Origin: Amycolatopsis balhimycina FH 1894
GTDB lineage: Bacteria > Actinomycetota > Actinomycetes > Mycobacteriales > Pseudonocardiaceae
Assembly: GCF_000384295.1 (NCBI RefSeq)
Contig: NZ_KB913037.1
Span: 10,491,508 to 10,555,507 of the forward strand
Direction: 5' to 3'
Length of the DNA: 64,000 nucleotides
In this document: positions 42,931 to 50,769 of the stretch, one piece after another
How positions within the stretch are numbered: the first letter of the stretch is position 1
Layout: each line of letters opens with the position of its first letter
Program-made: the position numbers and the translations under genes
Notes under the pieces: generated by a model
Told to the model about the DNA's origin: nothing
What the model saw: only the letters and a program-made list of their open reading frames with translations
Database searches by the model: none

Positions 42931-45030
42931 GTGCTCGTTCGTCTCATCCTCGGTCTGCTCATGACCGTCGTCGGCCTCGCCGTCGCCGGCAAGCGAGTGG
43001 CCTTCCTGTACCGGCTGATCAAGGCGGGCCAGCCGGACGCCAAACGCTCCGACGACCTGGGCGCCCGGGTCTTCGCGCAGGTGCGCGAGGTGTTCGGCCA
43101 GCGCAAGCTGCTGAAGTGGTCGGTGCCCGGCCTGGCGCACTTCTTCACGTTCTGGGGCTTCGTGATCCTCGCTTCGGTGTACCTCGAGGCGTACGGCGCG
43201 CTCTTCGACGAGCGGTTCGCCATCCCGTGGATCGGCCACTGGGCGGTGCTCGGCTTCCTGCAGGACTTCATCGCCGTCATGGTGGCCGTCTCGCTGGGCG
43301 TGTTCGCGGTGATCCGCGTCCGCAACGCCCCCGAGCGCAAGGACCGTGCGTCGCGCTTCTACGGCTCGCACACCGGCGGCGCGTGGCTGATCCTGATCAT
43401 GATCTTCAACGTCGTCTGGACGATGTTCTTCTTCCGCGGCGCTTCTTCGGCGTCCGGCAACTTCCCCTACGACTCCGGCGCGTACGTCTCCCTCGGCGTC
43501 GGGAACCTCCTGGAGCCGCTCGGGCACTCGACGACCGAGGTGCTGGAGACGGTCGGCCTGCTGCTGCACATCGGCGTCATGCTGGTGTTCCTGTCGATCG
43601 TGCTCTACTCCAAGCACCTGCACATCTTCGTGGCGCCGATCAACGTCTCGGCGAAGCGGCTGCCGGACGCGCTCGGCCCGCTGCTGCCGATGGAGTCCGG
43701 CGGCAAGCCGATCGACTTCGAGGACCCGGGCGAGGACGACACGTTCGGCCGCGGCAAGATCGGCGACTTCACGTGGAAGGGCATGCTGGACTTCGCGACC
43801 TGCACCGAGTGCGGCCGCTGCCAGTCGCAGTGCCCGGCGTGGAACACCGGGAAGCCGTTGTCGCCCAAGCTGCTCATCATGGGCCTGCGCGACAACCTCT
43901 TCGAGGAGGCGCCTTACATCCTCGCGGGCACCGAGCACGAACAGGCGCGCCCGCTGGTCGGCCCGGAGGCCGACGGCGGCGTCATCGACCCGGACGTGCT
44001 GTGGTCCTGCACCACGTGTGGCGCGTGCGTCGAGCAGTGCCCGGTGGACATCGAGCACGTCGACCACATCGTCGACATGCGCCGTTACCAGGTGATGATC
44101 GAGTCGGCGTTCCCGACCGAGCTGGGCGGGCTGTTCAAGAACCTGGAGACCAAGGGCAACCCGTGGGGCCAGAACAACTCGGAACGCCTCGCCTGGACGA
44201 AGGACCTCGGCTTCGACGTCCCGGTGTTCGACGGCGAGCTGGCCGAGGACGTCGAGTACGTCTACTGGGTCGGCTGCGCGGGCGCCTTCGACGACAACGC
44301 CCGCAAGACCGTCCGCGCCACGGCCGAGCTCCTGCACATCGCCGGGGTGAAGTACGTGGTGCTCGGCAAGGAGGAGTCCTGCACCGGTGACCCGGCGCGC
44401 CGCGCGGGCAACGAGTTCCTCTTCCAGATGATGGCGCAGCAGACCGCGGAGACCCTCAACGCCGTGTTCGAGGGCCGTGAGCCGCGGCTGCGCAAGATCG
44501 TCACGACCTGCCCGCACTGCCTGAACACCCTCGGCCGCGAGTACCCGGACCTGGACGGGCACTACGAGGTCGTGCACCACACGCAGCTGCTCAACCGGCT
44601 GGTGCGCGGCGGGCAGCTGACCCCGGTCAAGCCGGTGGAGGAGGGTCCCCGCGTCACCTACCACGACCCCTGCTACCTCGGGCGGCACAACAAGGTCTAC
44701 ACGCCGCCGCGCGAGCTGGTCGGCGCGACGGGCGCGACGCTCGAGGAGATGCCGCGGCACGCGGACCGGGCCCTGTGCTGCGGCGCGGGTGGCGCGCGGA
44801 TGTGGATGGAGGAGCAGATCGGCAAGCGGATCAACCTCGAGCGGGTGGACGAGGCGATCGCCACGGACGCCGAGACGATCGTGACCGGCTGCCCCTTCTG
44901 CCGGGTGATGCTCACCGACGGCCTGGTCCAGCGCCAGAGCGAGCAGAAGGCGGAGAACGTCGACGTCCGCGACGTCGCCCAGCTGCTGCTGGAGCGGGTG
45001 AAGGCCCCCGCACCCGCGACCGAACCCTGA
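42931..45030 (+). CDS. etfD: EtfD-like membrane Fe-S oxidoreductase
   Basis: A 699-residue membrane protein. Residues 1-230 have about five membrane helices like the NarI-type cytochrome b subunit (GLAHFFTFWGFVILASVYLE, AWLILIMIFNVVWTMFFF). Next are two 4Fe-4S cysteine motifs, CTECGRCQSQCP and CTTCGACVEQCPVD, and then two CCG-type domains (TYHDPCYLGRHNK, ALCCGAGGARMWMEE, TGCPFCRVM). The arrangement matches mycobacterial Rv0338c, called EtfD, which passes electrons from electron-transfer flavoprotein to the quinone pool during beta-oxidation. GTG 42931 follows GGAGG. No etfAB is adjacent. Confidence 0.82.
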   Translation: MLVRLILGLLMTVVGLAVAGKRVAFLYRLIKAGQPDAKRSDDLGARVFAQVREVFGQRKLLKWSVPGLAHFFTFWGFVILASVYLEAYGALFDERFAIPWIGHWAVLGFLQDFIAVMVAVSLGVFAVIRVRNAPERKDRASRFYGSHTGGAWLILIMIFNVVWTMFFFRGASSASGNFPYDSGAYVSLGVGNLLEPLGHSTTEVLETVGLLLHIGVMLVFLSIVLYSKHLHIFVAPINVSAKRLPDALGPLLPMESGGKPIDFEDPGEDDTFGRGKIGDFTWKGMLDFATCTECGRCQSQCPAWNTGKPLSPKLLIMGLRDNLFEEAPYILAGTEHEQARPLVGPEADGGVIDPDVLWSCTTCGACVEQCPVDIEHVDHIVDMRRYQVMIESAFPTELGGLFKNLETKGNPWGQNNSERLAWTKDLGFDVPVFDGELAEDVEYVYWVGCAGAFDDNARKTVRATAELLHIAGVKYVVLGKEESCTGDPARRAGNEFLFQMMAQQTAETLNAVFEGREPRLRKIVTTCPHCLNTLGREYPDLDGHYEVVHHTQLLNRLVRGGQLTPVKPVEEGPRVTYHDPCYLGRHNKVYTPPRELVGATGATLEEMPRHADRALCCGAGGARMWMEEQIGKRINLERVDEAIATDAETIVTGCPFCRVMLTDGLVQRQSEQKAENVDVRDVAQLLLERVKAPAPATEP

Positions 45031-45106
45031 CCGGTTCACCCGTTCGCCACGCATCTTCCCGCCGCGGCCCGGCTCTGCAGGGAGTCGGGACGTGGTGGGA
45101 GGAACG

Positions 45107-45643
45107 ATGGGGCGACGGGACTCGGCGACGATCGAGACACTCGACGGCGCGGTCGCGAGGTTGGCGGTGCGGCGGGGTGCGTGGCTGGTCGGCCGCGGGC
45201 CGGAGGCGGACCTGAGGCTGTATTCGGATCGGGTGAGCCCCCGGCACGCGTGGCTCCGGCGGGACGCGCGCGGCACCTGGGTGTCCGACGCGGGTTCGCG
45301 CACCGGCACGCTGGTCAACGGCGAGCCGCTGGCACCGCGGCAGGCCCGGCTGCTGCGCACCGGTGACCGTGTGACCTTCGGGTCGATCAGCGCCGTCTAC
45401 ACCGACGCGCTCCCGGCGGACGACGAACCGCCGGTCTTCGCGGAAACGGCGGCGGGCCGGGGAACGGCCCGGCTGGCGGGCCTGGTCCTCGGCCCGCTGC
45501 TGACCGTGGCCGGGTTCGGGCTGGGAGCGTGGCGGGTGCTCCGGCACGTCGGAGCCGTCGGCCTGTGGCCCGGCGTGGTCTTGTTCGCGCTGGGCATCGC
45601 GGTGACGGCGGTCAGTGTGGCGCTGGCTGGCCGTCCACAGTAG
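45107..45643 (+). CDS. FHA-domain membrane protein
   Basis: A 178-residue protein. The N-terminal half is a forkhead-associated domain: WLVGRGPEADLRLYSDRVSP, then SPRHAWLRRD, and DAGSRTGTLVNGEPL, containing the phosphothreonine-binding Arg/Ser/Asn positions. Two C-terminal membrane segments follow (LAGLVLGPLLTVAGFGLGAW, GVVLFALGIAVTAVSVALA). It would dock phosphothreonine partners of Ser/Thr kinases at the membrane. ATG 45107 follows GGGAGG. Its last 32 bases overlap the convergent MFS gene. Confidence 0.8.
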   Translation: MGRRDSATIETLDGAVARLAVRRGAWLVGRGPEADLRLYSDRVSPRHAWLRRDARGTWVSDAGSRTGTLVNGEPLAPRQARLLRTGDRVTFGSISAVYTDALPADDEPPVFAETAAGRGTARLAGLVLGPLLTVAGFGLGAWRVLRHVGAVGLWPGVVLFALGIAVTAVSVALAGRPQ

Positions 45644-46934
45644 ACATGACCACAGTGGACGGTGCGGCCTTGGCGCCCAGCTCCGCGGTCGGCACCAGGT
45701 AGGTTTCCCTGGCCGTCGCCGCGGCGATCGCCGCCGCCACGCACACCGCCGCGGTGAAGATCGCGACGCCCAGCCAGTCGTCCTTCGCCGAGCCGATCGC
45801 CGCGACGACGCTGGGTGCGAACCCCGCCACCGCGAAGCCGATCTGGGTGCCGATCGCCATGCCCGACAGGCGCACCCGGGCGCTGAACATCTCGCCGTAG
45901 AGCGCGGGCCAGACGCCGTTGACACCCGAGTACGCCACCCCGAACAACACGATGCCGAGCACGAACAGCAGGGCGTACGAGCCGATCGAGATCGACCACA
46001 GGTACGGGAAGATCAGGACACCGCACAGCAGGCACCCGGTGATGAACACCGGCTTGCGGCCGACGCGGTCGGCGAGCCCCGCCAGCAGCGGGATGGCGGC
46101 CAGCGCGACGACGTTCGCGAGGACGCCGACCCAGAGCATCGGGGTGCGCGCCAGGCCGATCGTGTTGACCGCGTAGCTCAGCGCGTAGACGGTGAAGATC
46201 GTGCTCACCGAGGCGATCGTCGCGGCGACGACCACGCGCAGGACGTCCACCCAGTGCCGGCGGAACAGCTCGGCGACCGGCAGCTTCGCGACCTCGGTGC
46301 GTTCGAACACCGGCGTCTCGGCGAGCTTGCGGCGGATCACGAAGCCGACGACCACGACGAGCGCGCTGCCCCAGAACGGTACCCGCCAGCCCCAGCTCAG
46401 CAGCTGGTCCTGCGGCAGCGTGGCGACCGGGAGGAAGATCGCGGTGGCCAGGATCTGACCGGCCTGGGTACCGCTGAGGGTGAAGCTGGTGAAGTAGGCG
46501 CGGCGCCGTTCCGGAGCGTGCTCCAGCGACATCGAGTTCGCGCCCGCCTGCTCGCCGGCCGCGGAAAGTCCTTGCAGCAGCCGGAGAACGACCAGCAGGA
46601 CCGGCGCCAGGACGCCGACGCTCGAGTACGTGGGCAGGCAGCCGACGGCGAACGTCGCGACGCCCATCAGCAGCAGGGTGAAGACGAGCACGCGCTTGCG
46701 CCCGAACCGGTCGCCGACGTGGCCGAGGACGAACGCGCCGACCGGCCGGGCGAGGTAGCCGACGCCGAAGGTGGCCAGGGCCAGCAGCGTGCCGGTGGCG
46801 GGGGAGGAGGCCGGGAAGAAGACCTTGTTGAAGACCAGTGCGGCGGCGGTGCCGTAGATGAAGAAGTCGTAGTACTCGAGCGCGCTGCCGATCCAGGCGG
46901 CCAGCGCAGCCTTGCGGGGCATCGATCCGGTCAC
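45612..46934 (-). CDS. MHS-family MFS transporter, probable quinate/shikimate importer
   Basis: A 440-residue twelve-helix transporter of the metabolite:H+ symporter family: IGSALEYYDFFIYGTAAALV at helix 1 and GHVGDRFGRKRVLVFTLLLM in the loop 2-3 signature. MHS members include the shikimate importer ShiA. The regulatory context supports this substrate: a dyad at 46988-47007 upstream closely matches the operator between the neighbouring tetR and shikimate dehydrogenase genes. The GTG at 46934 has AGGAG about eight bases upstream. Confidence 0.82.
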   Translation of the reverse strand: MTGSMPRKAALAAWIGSALEYYDFFIYGTAAALVFNKVFFPASSPATGTLLALATFGVGYLARPVGAFVLGHVGDRFGRKRVLVFTLLLMGVATFAVGCLPTYSSVGVLAPVLLVVLRLLQGLSAAGEQAGANSMSLEHAPERRRAYFTSFTLSGTQAGQILATAIFLPVATLPQDQLLSWGWRVPFWGSALVVVVGFVIRRKLAETPVFERTEVAKLPVAELFRRHWVDVLRVVVAATIASVSTIFTVYALSYAVNTIGLARTPMLWVGVLANVVALAAIPLLAGLADRVGRKPVFITGCLLCGVLIFPYLWSISIGSYALLFVLGIVLFGVAYSGVNGVWPALYGEMFSARVRLSGMAIGTQIGFAVAGFAPSVVAAIGSAKDDWLGVAIFTAAVCVAAAIAAATARETYLVPTAELGAKAAPSTVVMSTVDGQPAPH

Positions 46935-46987
46935 GGGGACGATCTCCTGACGTCTGTGCTTCGTTGCTCAGAGTCGGCGGGAAGCAA

Positions 46988-47007
46988 TGTACGGTCTAGT
47001 TAGTTAA
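46988..47007 (-). promoter_or_regulatory. TetR-type operator at the MFS promoter
   Basis: TGTACGGTCTAGTTAGTTAA resembles the better dyad at 47766-47785. On the minus strand both contain ACTAG-N2-CGTACATT, whose TACATT could be the -10 element, so the operator would cover the promoter. Confidence 0.5.
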
Positions 47008-47049
47008 TAGAGAGTGCGAGACCGGACCCCGGGTGTCAAGAGGGGGATT

Positions 47050-47691
47050 TCAGGCGGTCAGGTAGTCGATCACCAGGTCGCCGAGCATCGTGCGGTAGTG
47101 CTCGCGCCGGGCCGGGTCGAGCATGTCGCGGCCGAAGATCGCCTGGAACGTGTGCCGGTTCGCCAGCCGGAACACGCAGAACGAGCTGATGATCATGTGG
47201 ACGTCGAGCGGGTCGGCGTCGGCGCGGAAGCGGCCGGCCGCGCGCCCGCGCTGGAGGACGACCGTCAGCCCGCCGAGCGCCGGGTCGGCCAGCCCGGCCA
47301 GGATCTCCGACTGCGCGAGGTGCTCGGCGTGGTGGATGTTCTCGATGCTGACCAGCCGGATGAAGTCCGGGTTCGCCTCGTGGTGGTCGAACGTCAGCCC
47401 CGCCAGCTGCCGGAGTGCGTCCTCCGGGGCCAGGTGCTCGACGTCGACCTGTTTTTCCAGGGCGCGGATCGCGGAGTACGCCTGCTCCAGCACAGCGATG
47501 TAGAGCTGTTCCTTGCCGCCGAAGTAGTAGTAGATCATCCGCTTGGTCGTGCTGGTGCGGGCTGCGATCTCGTCCACGCGGGCGCCGGTGTAGCCCTTGT
47601 CCGCGAACTCCCGCGTGGCCACCGCGAGGATGTCGGCGCGCGTGCGTTCCTTGTCGCGCTGGCGCTCGGCCTCCGACGATGGTGCGGCCAC
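47050..47691 (-). CDS. TetR-family regulator of quinate/shikimate genes
   Basis: A 213-residue TetR repressor. The HTH includes ADILAVATREFADKGYTGA and TKRMIYYYFGGKEQLY; the C-terminal domain is ligand-binding. It lies between the divergent MHS transporter and dehydrogenase genes and is the obvious candidate to bind the two matching dyads at 46988 and 47766. The inducer would probably be an intermediate of the quinate/shikimate pathway. GTG 47691 follows GGGAGGGAG and gives the normal TetR length; the longer open frame upstream is ignored. Confidence 0.87.
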   Translation of the reverse strand: MAAPSSEAERQRDKERTRADILAVATREFADKGYTGARVDEIAARTSTTKRMIYYYFGGKEQLYIAVLEQAYSAIRALEKQVDVEHLAPEDALRQLAGLTFDHHEANPDFIRLVSIENIHHAEHLAQSEILAGLADPALGGLTVVLQRGRAAGRFRADADPLDVHMIISSFCVFRLANRHTFQAIFGRDMLDPARREHYRTMLGDLVIDYLTA

Positions 47692-47765
47692 CGGGCTCCC
47701 TCCCCTGCAGGTGAACGGCCCCACTCTAGCCCAGCCCTTCCGTCCGGGCGGGCGGCGCGCTACCG

Positions 47766-47785
47766 TGAACGTACTAGTTCGTACA
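47766..47785. promoter_or_regulatory. TetR operator in the tetR/dehydrogenase divergent region
   Basis: TGAACGTACTAGTTCGTACA is a 20-bp dyad with only two mismatched pairs, centred on ACTAGT. It lies 20 bases before the dehydrogenase start and 75 bases before the tetR start. Confidence 0.65.
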
Positions 47786-47805
47786 TTAGCTTCGGAGGGC
47801 GCGGC

Positions 47806-48654
47806 GTGACCAGCTACCTGATCGGCCTCGTCGGCACGGGCATCGGGCCGTCCGCCAGCCCGGCGCTGCACGAACGCGAGGCCGACGAGCTCGGCCTCCG
47901 CTACGTCTACCGCCTGCTGGACCTCGACGTGCTAGGCCGTCCGGTCGCCGACGTCGTCGAAGCGGCCCGGCTCGCCGGGTTCGACGGCCTCAACGTCACC
48001 CACCCGGCCAAGCAGGCGGTCCTGGAGCACCTCGACGAACTGTCCCCGGAGGCCGAAGCGCTCGGCGCGGTCAACACCGTCGTCTTCGAGCGAGGCCGCG
48101 CGATCGGGCACAACACCGACGCCACCGGCTTCGCCCGCAGCCTCGGCCGCGGCCTGCCCGACGTCCGGATGGACGAGGTCGTCCTCCTCGGCGCCGGGGG
48201 AGCGGGCGCGGCCGTCGCGCACGCGTTGCTTTCCCTGGGCGCCAAGCGGCTCACCGTTCACGACGTCGACGGCGCCCGGAGCGCCAAGCTGGCCGGCGCG
48301 CTCCGCGAGCGGTTCGGTACCGGCCGCGCGCGGACCGGCGGGCTCGACGCCGTCGGCCACGCCGACGGCCTGGTGCACGCGACCCCGACCGGGATGGCCG
48401 CCCACCCCGGCTCGCCGGTCCCGGCGGAGCTGCTGCACCCGCGGCTGTGGGTCGCCGACATCGTCTACCGGCCGCTGGAAACCCCGCTGCTGGCCGCCGC
48501 CCGCGCCCGCGGCTGCCGGGTGCTGCACGGCGGCGGCATGGTCGTGCTGCAGGCCGCCGAGTCGTTCCGGCTGTTCACCGGCGTCGACCCGGACCCGGCG
48601 CGGATGCTGCGGCACTTCGACGCCCTTGAAGGGGAGACCGCCCGTGCCGCCTGA
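47806..48654 (+). CDS. qsuD: Quinate/shikimate dehydrogenase
   Basis: A 282-residue AroE-fold dehydrogenase. Substrate-binding stretches are GPSASPALHEREADELGL and LNVTHPAKQAVLEHLD, with the catalytic Lys in HPAKQ. HNTDATGFARS carries the catalytic Asp, and the cofactor loop is VLLGAGGAGAAVAHALLS; the acidic VHDVDG after strand 2 favours NAD. This points to a catabolic quinate/shikimate dehydrogenase rather than biosynthetic AroE. It overlaps qsuB by 11 bases. GTG 47806 follows GGAGG. The gene symbol follows the corynebacterial qsu pathway by analogy. Confidence 0.85.
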   Translation: MTSYLIGLVGTGIGPSASPALHEREADELGLRYVYRLLDLDVLGRPVADVVEAARLAGFDGLNVTHPAKQAVLEHLDELSPEAEALGAVNTVVFERGRAIGHNTDATGFARSLGRGLPDVRMDEVVLLGAGGAGAAVAHALLSLGAKRLTVHDVDGARSAKLAGALRERFGTGRARTGGLDAVGHADGLVHATPTGMAAHPGSPVPAELLHPRLWVADIVYRPLETPLLAAARARGCRVLHGGGMVVLQAAESFRLFTGVDPDPARMLRHFDALEGETARAA

Positions 48655-50446
48655 ACCCCGCACCGCGATCGCCACCGTCTGCCTGTCCGGCACCCTCGAA
48701 GACAAGCTGGCCGCGGCCGCCGCGGCCGGGTTCGACGGCGTCGAGCTGTTCGAGAACGACCTGGTCGTCTCGCCGTCGAGCCCGGCCGAGATCCGCCGCC
48801 GCTGCGCCGGCCTCGGCCTCTCGATCGATCTCTACCAGCCCTTCCGCGACTTCGAAGCCGTCCCGCCCCGGCTGCACGAGGCCAACCTGCGCCGGGCGCG
48901 GCACAAGTTCGACGTCATGGCCGAGCTCGGCACGGACACCGTGCTGGTCTGCTCCTCGGTGTCGCCGGACGCCATCGACGACGACGAACTGGCCGCCGAG
49001 CAGCTGTACGCGCTCGCGGACCTCGCCGCCGCCCGCGGCCTGCGGATCGCCTACGAAGCCCTCGCCTGGGGCAAGCACGTCAACGGCTACGAGCACGCTT
49101 GGCGCATCGTGCGGCGCGCCGCGCACCCCGCGCTCGGCGTCTGCCTCGACAGCTTCCACATCCTGTCGAAGGGACACGACCCGGCGCCGATCCGGGCCAT
49201 CCCGGGCGACAAGATCTTCTTCCTCCAGCTCGCCGATGCCCCGCGCCTGCCGATGGACGTGCTGCCGTGGAGCAGGCACCACCGGCTCTTCCCCGGCCAG
49301 GGCGACTTCGACCTGACGGCGTTCACCGGGCACGTGCTCGCCGCCGGCTACCGCGGCCCGCTGTCGCTGGAAGTCTTCAACGACGTCTTCCGCCAAGCCG
49401 ATCCGAGGCCGGCCGCCGTCGACGCGATGCGGTCGCTGGTGGCGCTGAAGGAGTCGCTCGGCGTCCTGGACCTGCCGTCCGCGCCGGCGCTGACCGGTCA
49501 CGCGTTCGCCGAGGTCGTCACCGACCCCGGCGCCGGGCGCGTCCTGGCGAGCCTGGGCTTCGCGCGCACCGGTGTGCACCGGACCAAGCCGGTCGAGCTG
49601 TGGGAACAGGGCGACGCCCGCGTGGTCGTCAACGAGGGCGGTCCGGCGCACGGCGCCGTCGGCGCGGTCGCGCTGGCGAGCACCGACCCGGCCCGCTCGG
49701 CTCGCCGGGCCGAAGCCCTGCTCGCGCCGGTCCTGCCGCGGGTCCGCGGGCCCCGGGAGGCCGATCTCGCGTCGGTCGCCGCACCGGACGGCACCGAAGT
49801 GTTCCTGTGCGGCAACGACGACTGGCGCGACGACTTCGTCCCGACCGGCGAGACCGCGCCCGGGGCGGGCGTCTTCGGAATCGATCACGTCGCGCTCACG
49901 CAGCCCTTCGACCACTTCGAGGAGGCCGCGTCGTTCTACCGCGCGGTGTTCGGGCTGACGCCGTCGCCGGTGACGGAGTTCGCCGCGCCGTTCGGGCTGG
50001 TGCGCAGCCGCGGCCTTTCGGCCGGGACCGTGCGGCTGACCTTGGACAGCGCCCTGGTGCGGCGCGGCGAATGGGCGCCCGCGGTACCCGAACCGCAGCA
50101 CGTCGCGTTCGCCTGCTCGGACGCCGTCGCGGCGGCGCGGGCGATGCGCGCGCTGGAAGCGCCGCTGCTGGAGATCCCCGGCAACTACTACGACGACCTC
50201 GAAGCCAGGCTCGACATCCCGCCGGACCGGATCGCCGCGCTGCGGGCGAACTCGGTGCTGTACGACCGTGACTCCCGCGGTGAGTTCCTGCACTTCTACA
50301 CCGCGTTCGCCGGCGAACGGGTGTTCTTCGAGGTGGTGCAGCGGATCGGGGAGTACCGCGGGTTCGGCGTGGTCAACGCGCCCGTGCGGATGGCCGCGCA
50401 CCGGGCGCGCCGGTACGCCGGGCCGCCGGTGAAAACACCCGCCTGA
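48644..50446 (+). CDS. qsuB: 3-Dehydroshikimate dehydratase fused to an HPPD-like domain (QsuB type)
   Basis: A 600-residue two-domain enzyme. The N-terminal half is a sugar-isomerase-type TIM barrel: FDGVELFENDLV, LGLSIDLYQPFRDFE, the metal ligands in RIAYEALAWGKHVNGYEHAW, GVCLDSFHILSKG and LSLEVFND. It converts 3-dehydroshikimate to protocatechuate. The C-terminal half (from about residue 290) is a vicinal-oxygen-chelate fold resembling 4-hydroxyphenylpyruvate dioxygenase, with FGIDHVALTQPFDHFEEAAS and FLHFYTAFAGERVFFEVVQR. Corynebacterium QsuB has this fusion. GTG 48644 follows AAGGGGAG and overlaps the dehydrogenase stop. Confidence 0.88.
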   Translation: MPPEPRTAIATVCLSGTLEDKLAAAAAAGFDGVELFENDLVVSPSSPAEIRRRCAGLGLSIDLYQPFRDFEAVPPRLHEANLRRARHKFDVMAELGTDTVLVCSSVSPDAIDDDELAAEQLYALADLAAARGLRIAYEALAWGKHVNGYEHAWRIVRRAAHPALGVCLDSFHILSKGHDPAPIRAIPGDKIFFLQLADAPRLPMDVLPWSRHHRLFPGQGDFDLTAFTGHVLAAGYRGPLSLEVFNDVFRQADPRPAAVDAMRSLVALKESLGVLDLPSAPALTGHAFAEVVTDPGAGRVLASLGFARTGVHRTKPVELWEQGDARVVVNEGGPAHGAVGAVALASTDPARSARRAEALLAPVLPRVRGPREADLASVAAPDGTEVFLCGNDDWRDDFVPTGETAPGAGVFGIDHVALTQPFDHFEEAASFYRAVFGLTPSPVTEFAAPFGLVRSRGLSAGTVRLTLDSALVRRGEWAPAVPEPQHVAFACSDAVAAARAMRALEAPLLEIPGNYYDDLEARLDIPPDRIAALRANSVLYDRDSRGEFLHFYTAFAGERVFFEVVQRIGEYRGFGVVNAPVRMAAHRARRYAGPPVKTPA

Positions 50447-50466
50447 GCAAGGACCGCGCCGCGACG

Positions 50467-50498
50467 CCGCCCTGGGAAGTCTTTCCCGGGGCGGTTTT
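50467..50498 (+). terminator. Rho-independent terminator of the qsu genes
   Basis: A 12-bp stem (CCGCCCTGGGAA and complement, one G-U pair) has a 4-base loop and is followed by TTTT, 21 bases after the qsuB stop. Confidence 0.8.
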
Positions 50499-50681
50499 CG
50501 CTGTGTCAAGGAACGGGCGCGCACCGATTTTGCCCCGCCGGCCGGTGAAAAACGTTCCGGACACCCTCCTATTGGGACGACTTCTGTCGGCTGCCAAGCC
50601 ATCTCCGGTGACCGCCCGGCTACGCGCGGTCAGAGTGCCCGGTGCGTTTACAACGTTCCGGCAACCGCCTTGACAGGGCCG

Positions 50682-50695
50682 GTGGTACGTACCAC
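50682..50695. promoter_or_regulatory. Perfect dyad GTGGTACGTACCAC in the das-like promoter
   Basis: A 14-bp perfect palindrome just after the TTGACA -35 element (50670-50675), inside the promoter spacer. Its TGGT/ACCA outer bases match the DasR box. Confidence 0.6.
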
Positions 50696-50707
50696 TCTAA
50701 CCCCAAC

Positions 50708-50723
50708 ATTGGTCTACACCATT
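50708..50723. promoter_or_regulatory. DasR-box-like site ATTGGTCTACACCATT
   Basis: Compared with the DasR consensus ASTGGTCTAGACCAST (S = G/C), 13 of 16 positions match. It lies 62 bases before the binding-protein start. It supports control by a DasR-like GntR regulator that is not encoded in this window. Confidence 0.55.
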
Positions 50724-50769
50724 TGGGGCGCTCGGCTTCGGTGGCCGGGCATGGAAAGGACGGCATCGA

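Larger units (their letters stand above)
50447..50769. promoter_or_regulatory. Noncoding region between qsuB and the das-like operon
   Basis: These 323 bases hold a rho-independent terminator for qsuB (50467-50498), a TTGACA -35 element at 50670-50675 and two operator-like dyads (50682-50695, 50708-50723) before the binding-protein gene. I see no small gene. Confidence 0.6.

Noticed and set aside
38931..43340. 1469-codon open frame on the minus strand
   Set aside because: It is the antisense shadow of P450, hydrolase, GGDEF and Cys-rich genes. The composition is Arg/Ala-rich without domains, a usual effect of very high GC.
42913..45360. 815-codon minus-strand open frame
   Set aside because: It is antisense to the EtfD-like gene, which has clear Fe-S motifs and a ribosome site. 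No recognisable protein in the antisense frame.
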